Positions 37,511 through 45,625 of a stretch of DNA of 51,351 bases are shown piece by piece. Numbering within the stretch: position 1 is the stretch's first letter; each line of letters opens with the position of its first letter. The position numbers and the translations under genes were made by a program. Origin of the DNA: Bacteroidota bacterium (GTDB taxonomy: Bacteria; Bacteroidota; Bacteroidia; Bacteroidales; JAAAOM01); assembly GCA_009908855.1 (NCBI GenBank), contig JAAAOM010000043.1, forward strand, positions 1 to 51,351. Direction: 5' to 3'. The notes under the pieces were generated by a model that saw only the letters and a program-made list of their open reading frames with translations, was not told the origin of the DNA and ran no database searches.

Positions 37511-39643
37511 ATGTACCTGTTACGTTTACTTATCGTTATATTTTTTATAAGCGGAGTATTGGCAAATGCCCAACCAGGGAAGATTGTCCCCAAGTCATTT
37601 AGTAACTTTTCTGAAATACCGGTTATTACCTTACCATCACCTGATTCACAGGCAATAACCCCAATGCAACAGGCTTCAGCATCACGTTTCAAGAATAAGA
37701 TATTTGCAAGATTAATCAGCACTGATATTTTTTTGAATAAGCAGGGGGTATGGAAAAAACATAATGGTTACAGGGTATGGAGCCTGGGTATTTTCTCACC
37801 GGGGGCAGAAGCATTAACCTTCAAATTAAAAAACGTTAATATGCATGCTGGTGCGGAACTTTATTTGTACAAAAATGACCTTACAGAATATCAGGGGCCA
37901 TACACACGTCATGATGTTTCAAATTATAAAACCCTGTTAACACCACCGATAAAAGGTGCTCTTATTTATATTGAGTACCGGGTTCCGGATCAACAACTGA
38001 CGGGAAGTTTTGAAATTAAACAGGTGGGACATGCATTACCAGATATTTTTAAGGATTCGAGGTATCAATTATCCGATTATTGCCATTCGGATGTAAATTG
38101 TTTTACCGACCCTGTTATCCAACAGCTTAAAAAGGGCATTTGCCGAATATTAATAAATAATAACGAATATTGCACAGGCATTCTTATAAACAATACCGAA
38201 CAAGATGGCAAGCCCTATGTGCTCACTGCTCATCATTGCATAGAAACTGCTTCCAAAGCCAGAAACTCATTATTTCATTTTAATTATGAAAGTCCGTTTT
38301 GCGACGGGCCGGATGCCACGTTTAAGACTATTGTTGGTGCTGAAATGATTGCCACCACTGAAAATTTGGATTTCACACTGGTAGAATTGGCACAGAAGCC
38401 CAATTTTTTGTTGCAACCTTATTATACCGGCTGGAATAACCAGGCCATAACACCGGAGAATGTATTTTCTATCCACCATCCACAGGGGGATGTAAAAAAA
38501 GTGGCTTTTGATTATGACCAACTTTTTGTTTCCAATTTTGGAGAAGGCTTTGATGATGCTGCTCATTGGTGGGTCAGCAGGTGGGAAGAAGGTACAACAG
38601 AGAAAGGTTCGTCAGGTTCACCCTTATTTAATAATAACGGTGAAGTAATTGGTGTTTTATCCGGTGGCAGCGCTACCTGTGAATCACCGGAATCTGACTT
38701 TTATCAACGTTTTGATGTGGCATGGGATAAATACAGTGAGGCTGATGAACAATTAAAAGCATGGCTTGATCCGGACGGGTTGGGCATCTTATCATTTCCG
38801 GGCTTTGATCCTTATGAATCAATCAAGGCTACGGCTGATACGTTATCGAATTTTTTAGATGAAGAGCCATTACAGTTACTGGATGATGATTTTTGGGGGT
38901 ATGTTTCCGGACATAGTTCTTTGGGCAATACCAAATTTGCGGAAGAATTTGTGATCCATAAAAACCGTACATTCTTCGGTATAAACATGCATTTAGCAAA
39001 AGCTTTTACGGCTAATGACAGTTCCCGCATTGTGATTAAAATATGGAGCGGAGAGAATAAGCCTAATCAGGTTATGGCAGAACAGGAATATCTGCTTGAT
39101 TTTTTTGGTGCCGATGAAACACAGTTTATACAATGGGAAAGTCCGGTTTCTTTGGATAGTGGCAAATTTTATGTAGGTTACGAAATCCATTATCAGTCTC
39201 AACCAACCGATACATTTGCCTTATACCATTCACCTTCCAGAAGCACTGAAGAAAGCAATACTGCGTACGCTTTTGATGGATCACAATGGCATCCTATGAA
39301 TTATTATTACCCGTTTACAAACATATCACTTGGTATAAAACCGGTTGTTTTCGACTCATTGCCTGTAAAAGTGGATACACCGTTTCAACCCGGCCAAAAA
39401 ATCTTTCGCCTACGTCCGGTACCCGCAATAAATAAAGTTACCATCGATTTAGAAGAATTTTATTCACAATCCGTGCTGGGTACGGTTTATAATAGCCAGG
39501 GGAAATTGGTGCATGAATTTCGTATTGAACCCAATAATAGCTTAAAGGAATTATCAACGGTATTGTATCCTAATGGAATTTATATCGTAAGATTAAACAT
39601 TAATGGGGAGTATTATCACCAAAAGTTTACTGTAGCCAAATAG
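37511..39643 (+). CDS. T9SS-exported trypsin-like serine protease
   Basis: A 710-residue secreted protease resembling lysyl endopeptidases. Signal peptide about 1-20. The trypsin-fold domain spans about 205-425, with the triad His242 (TAHHC), Asp287 (LDFTL) and Ser368 (KGSSGSP). The cysteines Cys191, Cys197, Cys211, Cys221, Cys243 and Cys264 would allow several disulphides. The preceding about 180 residues look like a propeptide or lectin-like module. After the protease come a beta-rich region and, at the end, a type A T9SS sorting domain (RLRPVPAINKVTIDL...LYPNGIYIVRLNINGEYYHQKFTV). The next gene starts 5 bp after its stop, so the pair is co-transcribed. Substrate specificity is not determined. 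Confidence 0.9.
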   Translation: MYLLRLLIVIFFISGVLANAQPGKIVPKSFSNFSEIPVITLPSPDSQAITPMQQASASRFKNKIFARLISTDIFLNKQGVWKKHNGYRVWSLGIFSPGAEALTFKLKNVNMHAGAELYLYKNDLTEYQGPYTRHDVSNYKTLLTPPIKGALIYIEYRVPDQQLTGSFEIKQVGHALPDIFKDSRYQLSDYCHSDVNCFTDPVIQQLKKGICRILINNNEYCTGILINNTEQDGKPYVLTAHHCIETASKARNSLFHFNYESPFCDGPDATFKTIVGAEMIATTENLDFTLVELAQKPNFLLQPYYTGWNNQAITPENVFSIHHPQGDVKKVAFDYDQLFVSNFGEGFDDAAHWWVSRWEEGTTEKGSSGSPLFNNNGEVIGVLSGGSATCESPESDFYQRFDVAWDKYSEADEQLKAWLDPDGLGILSFPGFDPYESIKATADTLSNFLDEEPLQLLDDDFWGYVSGHSSLGNTKFAEEFVIHKNRTFFGINMHLAKAFTANDSSRIVIKIWSGENKPNQVMAEQEYLLDFFGADETQFIQWESPVSLDSGKFYVGYEIHYQSQPTDTFALYHSPSRSTEESNTAYAFDGSQWHPMNYYYPFTNISLGIKPVVFDSLPVKVDTPFQPGQKIFRLRPVPAINKVTIDLEEFYSQSVLGTVYNSQGKLVHEFRIEPNNSLKELSTVLYPNGIYIVRLNINGEYYHQKFTVAK

Positions 39644-39648
39644 AAGAA

Positions 39649-42381
39649 ATGAATATGTTTAGTGGTATTAAAAAAATTGTTTGCATTGCGTTTGCCGTAA
39701 TACTCTGTTGGGAAATGAATGCCCAAATTGTGAAACCGGATAGTTATCTGGAAGTTATCGGAAAGGCTGAATATATGATGGAACCCTTGAATAATGCCAA
39801 CATAGAACTGTTTAAAAACGGCAGTCTGGATAAATCACTCAGCACACCCCGAAATGGGGAATTCAAATTTCTATTGGAACTCAATAATGAATATGTAATA
39901 AAAGTTTCCAAAAAGGGATTTGTTTCCAAAAAAATAATGTTTAACACTGATGTGCCGGATGGTACAGAAGGTAAATGGATAAATGAATTTGCCATCGGAT
40001 TGCTTGATCCATGTGAAGGGGTTGATTATCATCTGCTTGAAAAACCTGTTGACAAAATTTATTACCACGAGCGTAAAAACCAGTTCGTTTCAAACAGATC
40101 ATACACCATGGAAATAAGTGGTAAGATGGAAATGCTTGTATATGATATTGAACAATGCTTATATAAAAAATACGACGAATTAATCGATAAAGCCGACCGT
40201 TTATTTAACGCCGGCAAATACCGGGAAGCCAGGCAGCAATACATGCTTGCTACACAGGCTGACCCGTATGATCGTTATCCGCAGAAAAAAATTGAAGAAA
40301 TTGATGCCCTGTTAATGGCCAATCAGGAAAAAGAGGAAAAATATAATGCAACAGTTGATTTGGCTGATAATCACTATAAACAGGGAAACATTGAAACAGC
40401 TGCCGGGCTTTATGAAAAAGCATTGGAATTGAACCCGACTGATGATTATGTCACCAATCGTCTGCAGGAGGTTAACAGTAAACTTTCTGCCATGAATCAA
40501 CAGTCAAAAGCCAAGGTTGAGAAAGATCGAAAATACAACAGTCTGATTTCACAGGCTGAAGCAGCATTTTACAGCAATAACTATAAAGTTGCCAAAGAAT
40601 TTTATACCGAAGCGGCAGGATTAAAACCTAATGAATCGCTTCCCGGACAGCGATTAGCGGTTATTAATAACAACTTAAATAAGGAGAAAGAAAATCAGCG
40701 TGAAGAAGAAAACATGCAACGCTTGTATAGCTCATCCATCGAAACGGCGGATCGGCTCTTTCAGTTAGGTGAATATAAACAGGCCCGTCAGTCCTACCAA
40801 CAAGCGGTCAATACCAAACCATCTGAAAACTATCCTAAAACCAAACTCAATGAAATAGAGCGGTTATTGGCTGCACAAAAGAAATTGGAAGAGGAACAGA
40901 ACCGAAAAGAACAAGCGTTTACAAATGCCGTTGAACAAGGTGAAAGACTACTGGCTCAGAATCAGCTGGCAGCTGCAAAATCATCTTTCAACCGTGCTTT
41001 GCAAATTAAACCGCAGGATGCAGATTTACGTCGGAAAATAATTGAAATTGACAAAAAAATCAGTGAAAAAAAATTAGCCGAACAGCAATCAGCTCAAAAA
41101 GAAAGAGATTATGAAACGGCTCTTCAAAATGCTGATCGTTTATTTCGGGCAGGTCAATACGAAAGCGCACTTCAACAATTTCGACGGGCATCAAATCACA
41201 AACCGGGTGATGAATATGTCGGTCAAAAAATAAAAGAAATCAATAATCTCCTGGAACAACAAAGACAGGAAAAAGCGCAAGCCGAAGAAATTAACAGGCG
41301 TTACAAAGAAACCATAAAAACAGCCGATCAGTTATTGTCATTAAAAGAATATAATCGGGCAATGGAATCGTATCGCAGAGCGGCCATTTATAAACCCGAT
41401 GAGGAATATCCCAAATCAAAAATAAACGAGATTGAAACTATTCTGGCACAGCTTGAACAGCAGCAATCTCAGGAACAGGCTAACAGGATGCGCTATAATC
41501 AGTTGCTTGCCAACGGCGATAACGCAATGAAAAATAAAAACTACAGTGTGGCAAAAATGAATTTTGAAAAAGCATTGGAATTATTTCCTGACGAGTCGTA
41601 CCCAAAAATGCAATTGGCCAAAGCTGAGCAATTAATGTTGGAAAAACGCAATCGCGAAGCAGAGCGATTGGCATTGAAAAATCAATATGAAGAAGCCTTA
41701 CAACAAGCCGATGCGTACATGAATAACAACGATCTGCAAAATGCACAAATCTACTATTTACAGGCTAACAAGCTTATGCCTAATGAAACATATCCGAAAG
41801 AAAAGCTTGATCAAATTAGTAATGGTTTGGCACAATTGGAAAAAGAACAGATGGAGCAACAACGCAATCAGGAACATTATAATGCTGCCATCCAAAAGGC
41901 TGATGGATATTATCAGGCAAAAAACTATGCGGCTGCTAAATCGGAATACCAAACGGCACTCCGTTTTTTACCCGATAAAGACTATCCAAAAAAGCGTATC
42001 AATCAAATTAATGATATTTTGACGTTATTGGCAAAGAATAATGCTACAGGAAGTAAACAAGCATCTTCAGGAAGAACTTCAGGATCATCGGATAACGATA
42101 TAAAAAAATTGCAGTTTAAAAACACATCAGAAAAGGATAAATATATCCGGTCCCTGCGAAATAAATATCCCAAAGGAATTACCAAAGAGGTGTACAAAGG
42201 TGAGTTTAAAACAATGAACCGCTATATTATTATACGAAACAATGAGGTAAATGAATTCAGAGAAATTATATACAATTGGGGAAGCGAGCTTTATCATTTT
42301 GATATTCCTGTCACTTCACTATATTTTCGTCAACAAACATCTGAACGAGATGGCGAACCTTTTAAGGAAATTGTCAAATAA
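39649..42381 (+). CDS. Exported protein with ten TPR-like/coiled-coil repeats
   Basis: A 910-residue exported protein. Signal peptide about 1-25 (FAVILCWEMNAQ), then a carboxypeptidase-regulatory-like beta domain (about 30-130, PLNNANIELFKNGSL...KKGFVSKKI). Residues about 174-796 form ten units of about 60-70 residues: a helix pair of the form ADRLFxxGxYxxARxxYxxA, a PxxxYP turn, and a charged linker helix KI.EI..LL plus a Gln/Glu/Lys-rich coiled coil. Each repeat thus joins a TPR-like hairpin to a coiled segment. A C-terminal domain (about 800-910) reads LQFKNTSEKDKYIRSLRNKYPKGITKEVYKG and looks conserved. No enzyme motif. Co-transcribed with the upstream T9SS protease (5-bp gap). Confidence 0.85.
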   Translation: MNMFSGIKKIVCIAFAVILCWEMNAQIVKPDSYLEVIGKAEYMMEPLNNANIELFKNGSLDKSLSTPRNGEFKFLLELNNEYVIKVSKKGFVSKKIMFNTDVPDGTEGKWINEFAIGLLDPCEGVDYHLLEKPVDKIYYHERKNQFVSNRSYTMEISGKMEMLVYDIEQCLYKKYDELIDKADRLFNAGKYREARQQYMLATQADPYDRYPQKKIEEIDALLMANQEKEEKYNATVDLADNHYKQGNIETAAGLYEKALELNPTDDYVTNRLQEVNSKLSAMNQQSKAKVEKDRKYNSLISQAEAAFYSNNYKVAKEFYTEAAGLKPNESLPGQRLAVINNNLNKEKENQREEENMQRLYSSSIETADRLFQLGEYKQARQSYQQAVNTKPSENYPKTKLNEIERLLAAQKKLEEEQNRKEQAFTNAVEQGERLLAQNQLAAAKSSFNRALQIKPQDADLRRKIIEIDKKISEKKLAEQQSAQKERDYETALQNADRLFRAGQYESALQQFRRASNHKPGDEYVGQKIKEINNLLEQQRQEKAQAEEINRRYKETIKTADQLLSLKEYNRAMESYRRAAIYKPDEEYPKSKINEIETILAQLEQQQSQEQANRMRYNQLLANGDNAMKNKNYSVAKMNFEKALELFPDESYPKMQLAKAEQLMLEKRNREAERLALKNQYEEALQQADAYMNNNDLQNAQIYYLQANKLMPNETYPKEKLDQISNGLAQLEKEQMEQQRNQEHYNAAIQKADGYYQAKNYAAAKSEYQTALRFLPDKDYPKKRINQINDILTLLAKNNATGSKQASSGRTSGSSDNDIKKLQFKNTSEKDKYIRSLRNKYPKGITKEVYKGEFKTMNRYIIIRNNEVNEFREIIYNWGSELYHFDIPVTSLYFRQQTSERDGEPFKEIVK

Positions 42382-42416
42382 GTTTTTATATTTATGAAAG
42401 ATAAAATGTAAAATAT

Positions 42417-42689
42417 ATGTCATCGATTCGTTTACTAAAAAAGGAACTGAATACTTTTTCCGAAGAACTTAAGCAGGAAATACAAACGTATTTAAAATTT
42501 CATCCTGATTTTTCACGGGAGAAAGCGGTTGAGCTTACAATGGAAATTGACAAGGTGCGAAAAAATTTTATTCAAAAAATTCACACGGCTGATGATAAGG
42601 GGGGTGAAAAGTTAAAAAAGTATTATTCAGACATGGTGAAGGATATGAAAAAGGAGCTTGATAAAGTAATGGAAAATTTATCTGCGTAA
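42417..42689 (+). CDS. Small charged helical protein of unknown function
   Basis: Ninety residues, mostly amphipathic helix with strong Lys/Glu charge (KKELNTFSEELKQEIQTYL, EKLKKYYSDMVKDMKKELDKV). No signal peptide or membrane segment, so it is cytoplasmic. No recognised family. It follows the ten-repeat gene by 35 bp and precedes the two-helix membrane protein by 65 bp; all three run in the same direction and may form one unit. Confidence 0.7.
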   Translation: MSSIRLLKKELNTFSEELKQEIQTYLKFHPDFSREKAVELTMEIDKVRKNFIQKIHTADDKGGEKLKKYYSDMVKDMKKELDKVMENLSA

Positions 42690-42754
42690 CATTTCTTATC
42701 ATTTCATTGTAACTTATGTGATGACCGGTTCGTCACACCCAAAATACAATTGGT

Positions 42755-42958
42755 ATGAATAATTTCATTAAAAAGCTGGTTTCCTATATCCTTATTGTTC
42801 TTGTATTATTATTTACCGTAATCGGACTCTTAGGTGTTTGGGAGATTATTAACCTTCATAATATTGTACCAAAAATTATAGGTTCGCTATTAATAATATT
42901 TGCAGCCGCCGCCGTAGTGTTGTTTATCTTCTCCGTACTTATAAAAGAGAACGAGTAA
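42755..42958 (+). CDS. Small two-helix membrane protein
   Basis: Sixty-seven residues with two hydrophobic helices (about 9-28 and 39-62) separated by a short loop WEIINLHNIVPK. No recognised family. The N-terminus is positively charged (MNNFIKKL), and the C-terminus ends KENE. Lies at the end of the plus-strand run, before the palindromic island. Confidence 0.65.
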   Translation: MNNFIKKLVSYILIVLVLLFTVIGLLGVWEIINLHNIVPKIIGSLLIIFAAAAVVLFIFSVLIKENE

Positions 42959-43000
42959 TTGGCAGTCAGGTATTAAAGTCTTTTAGGCTCATTTAATAAT

Positions 43001-43119
43001 TGGCCTTCTCTTGCGCACCGCTCAATCCCGGCCAGCTGGCCGGGAAGCCCTGCGCGCTGATCCCTTTAGAGCCTGTCCCGCTTAGCGGGAGAAGAAAATG
43101 GTGTGCATGGGCCATTTTT
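43001..43119 (+). repeat. G+C-rich nested palindromic element (possible dispersed repeat or terminator)
   Basis: A G+C-rich island in A+T-rich DNA between convergent gene ends. It holds a perfect 18-bp palindrome CCCGGCCAGCTGGCCGGG (43027-43044) and a hairpin TCCCGC-TTA-GCGGGA (43076-43090). Both are enclosed by outer pairings TGGCC/GGCCA (43001-43005 with 43110-43114) and TGCGCACC/GGTGTGCA (43012-43019 with 43100-43107, one G-U). The predicted shape is a two-armed, cloverleaf-like fold, followed by ATTTTTG. It may be an extragenic palindromic repeat with copies elsewhere, or a large terminator. It codes for nothing convincing: an 80-codon frame at 43000 crosses it but has no family features. 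Confidence 0.6.
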
Positions 43120-43176
43120 GTTAACAAAACAACTTTGAATCAAAAATTGTCAAACAACCTTAACGATAGCCGTCAA

Positions 43177-44004
43177 TTAAATCTGAAAGTCAAGGTAAGG
43201 TTGCTGGAATTGCTGGTTGTACTGTGTTTTACCTTCTTTTAGGTCGTCCGGTAAGAAATCAAAGAATGTATCACCCCGCAATCCACGGCGCAGACATTCA
43301 AGGGGAATTACTCCGTTTGGTGCTATGTTACCCAGGTTAACATTGGCTCCATAAATTTTAATAAACCAAATTTGTTGTTTACCATCGGGGGCTTCCCATA
43401 TTATATTGGCGGGGTCAATCTGATCAGAAATGGTTTTGATAAGTGTTTCATTGGCTGAACCATCGTTATTATAAATACCTACGGTACCGCTTTCGCGCGA
43501 TTCGGCAATAACTTTCCAGGCACCGGCATTTAATTCTGATTGCATGTGGTTAACCCATGATTCAATTGGAATGTACACCCCTTTTTGTTTTGATCCGACT
43601 TCTGATAATACCGTGAATTCTTTGGCCAGTCTTTCAATATATTTCAGTTTTTCTTCATGTTCGAGATACATCGATCCGTCTGATACCTCTACATATTTAA
43701 TATTGCATTCTTTTAAATATTGAATGTATTCCTCAAACATACCCCTGGTAATAAAAGCCTCGAAAAGTGTACCGCCAAAATAGGGATTGATATTGGCTTC
43801 CTGGTAAATTGATATTTTCTTTTTCAGCTCCTTTGTAATCAGTGATGTTCCAAACCCAAACTTCACCAGATCAACAAATTCGCCTGATGATTCAATTAAA
43901 TTTTCTGATTCGTTGGGTGATAAACTTTTATCCATTACCATTGTAATCCCATCCTGACGGGGTTGTTTCGAACGTTCAGGGACAAAAGGCAGATTATAAT
44001 TCAT
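43177..44004 (-). CDS. comA: Phosphosulfolactate synthase homologue (ComA family)
   Basis: ComA joins phosphoenolpyruvate and sulfite to (R)-phospho-3-sulfolactate, the first step of the archaeal coenzyme M route. The sequence shows the family blocks RQDGITMVMDKSLSPNE, DLVKFGFGTSLI, NPYFGGTLFEAFI, KYVEVSDGSM, WKVIAESRESGTVGIY and IWEAPDGKQQIWFIKIYG. The length of 275 residues is normal. No other coenzyme M or sulfolactate gene is adjacent. In Bacteroidota, sulfonates could feed sulfonolipid synthesis, but that link here is inference. It starts 5 nt after the TPR gene and is probably co-translated. Confidence 0.87.
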   Translation of the reverse strand: MNYNLPFVPERSKQPRQDGITMVMDKSLSPNESENLIESSGEFVDLVKFGFGTSLITKELKKKISIYQEANINPYFGGTLFEAFITRGMFEEYIQYLKECNIKYVEVSDGSMYLEHEEKLKYIERLAKEFTVLSEVGSKQKGVYIPIESWVNHMQSELNAGAWKVIAESRESGTVGIYNNDGSANETLIKTISDQIDPANIIWEAPDGKQQIWFIKIYGANVNLGNIAPNGVIPLECLRRGLRGDTFFDFLPDDLKEGKTQYNQQFQQPYLDFQI

Positions 44005-44009
44005 AAGTA

Positions 44010-45419
44010 TTATTGGTTAGCGTATTTTCTAATGAGGTTCTGAAATCTTTGATCCATTCGTATCCGCGGTGCATCGTTTAAGATTTTATGATAGCCTAAT
44101 GAATCAATTTGCAAACCTTTTTCAAAATATTGTTCAGCTAAATTATGATGTTTTTTAAGGTAATATAGCAATGACAAGGTGTAATTTATTCTGGCACTAC
44201 AATTATTAAATGAATAGGCCTTATTAAGGAGGTTAATGGCTTCATTAATCTTTTTCTGTCTTTTCAACAGTAAGGCTTGCTCATACCAAGCCTCATCGTC
44301 GTGTTGATCGATGTTAGTTACATTGTTATAAGCATTGATGGCTTTTTCGGTTTTGTTCAGCTTTTTGTATGCATCCCCCAGACTAAACCAATAATCGGCA
44401 TTATCACGATCGTAAGTAAGTGCTTTTTGAATGTACCTTGTGCTGTCTTTATATTTATTCTGTTGAAATAGTACCATACCTATTCCATACCAGGCATCGG
44501 CGTTTGTTTCATCAATGGAGGCAGCTGTTTTGTAACACCTGAGTGCACCTGACAATTCATTCAGATTTTTATAACATTCACCTAACTGATTATATACCAT
44601 TGTGTTGTTTTGGTCTATGGGTAATACTTCTTCTAAAACCTGAATGGCTTTTGGGAAATTTAGCCGGCGCATAAACAACATGGCTTTATTTTGAAGGGGG
44701 GTGGTATACATAGGATTTATGGAAATGGCAAAATCGAAGGCTTCCAGCGCTTCATCGTATTTTTTATTTTCCATTTGTACCTGTCCCAGTGAATTCCACA
44801 TGGTCTCGGCAAACGGGTCCTGGTCAAGGTATTTATGATAATACCGTGCACTTAATTCGTAGTTTTGTTTGAATTCGTATGTGGTAGCCAATTCATAAAT
44901 AATCAATAAATTGTGCTTATTCAACCGGTGTGCCTCATGAAGATATATCAATGCATCATCATGAAAGCCGAATTGTGAAAGGTTTATACCAATTTGGTAT
45001 AGTACTTCATCTTTTTCGTCATCGACTGTTTCGGCGGCCTTTTCCATATATTTTTTTGCCGAAGTAAAATTATCGGATAGAAGCTGAGCCAGTCCTTGCA
45101 GGAAATACACATCGTGATTAGCATATTCAAGCGGTTCCAGTTTATCCAGTATAAGCATGGCTCTTTGCGGAATACCCTTTTCCAACAGCAGCCGTGCTTC
45201 CTTTATTTTTATGGTCAGTGCTTCCGGATGTTGTTGAATGGCATGATAAACGGCCTTATCGGCATATTGAAAATTATGCTGATCGGTGTAGAAATCAATT
45301 AGCTCTTCAAACTCGTGCACATCAAAAAATTTTGTTGTGCGCGATTTTATCATTTCCTGGAAACGATTAATGGTGTATTCCAGGTTATCATCAAATAAAT
45401 AATTACAGCTCTCTTCCAT
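44010..45419 (-). CDS. Cytoplasmic TPR-repeat protein upstream of comA
   Basis: A 469-residue protein built of about eleven TPR units (for example AKKYMEKAAETVDDEKDEVLYQIG, ALEAFDFAISINPMYTTPLQNKA). It has no signal peptide, so unlike the exported TPR proteins further left it should stay in the cytoplasm. The N-terminal about 45 residues (MEESCNYLFDDNLEYTINRFQEM) are a separate acidic segment. No partner is known. The comA gene follows after 5 nt, suggesting a shared function, although the TPR protein need not act in sulfonate metabolism. Confidence 0.85.
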   Translation of the reverse strand: MEESCNYLFDDNLEYTINRFQEMIKSRTTKFFDVHEFEELIDFYTDQHNFQYADKAVYHAIQQHPEALTIKIKEARLLLEKGIPQRAMLILDKLEPLEYANHDVYFLQGLAQLLSDNFTSAKKYMEKAAETVDDEKDEVLYQIGINLSQFGFHDDALIYLHEAHRLNKHNLLIIYELATTYEFKQNYELSARYYHKYLDQDPFAETMWNSLGQVQMENKKYDEALEAFDFAISINPMYTTPLQNKAMLFMRRLNFPKAIQVLEEVLPIDQNNTMVYNQLGECYKNLNELSGALRCYKTAASIDETNADAWYGIGMVLFQQNKYKDSTRYIQKALTYDRDNADYWFSLGDAYKKLNKTEKAINAYNNVTNIDQHDDEAWYEQALLLKRQKKINEAINLLNKAYSFNNCSARINYTLSLLYYLKKHHNLAEQYFEKGLQIDSLGYHKILNDAPRIRMDQRFQNLIRKYANQ

Positions 45420-45625
45420 AATTCACTTATTATAACTAAGGTAATAATCTTAGCCTTTTTAACAATGGGTGATATTCTGTTTATGGCAAAAAATATGCCT
45501 GTTTGTTCTTAATTTTAAGGTGTTTCAAGAGTTATCAACAATTTATCAATAATACAAATCCATTTATTTTAACCGGTCAATTTCTTTTATAGCATATTAC
45601 CATAATTTGTTTTGTTGATATTCAT

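Noticed and set aside
43000-43242. 80-codon plus-strand frame across the palindromic island
   Set aside because: Its sequence is a translation of the G+C-rich palindromes and runs into the antisense of comA; there is no family feature and no start signal.
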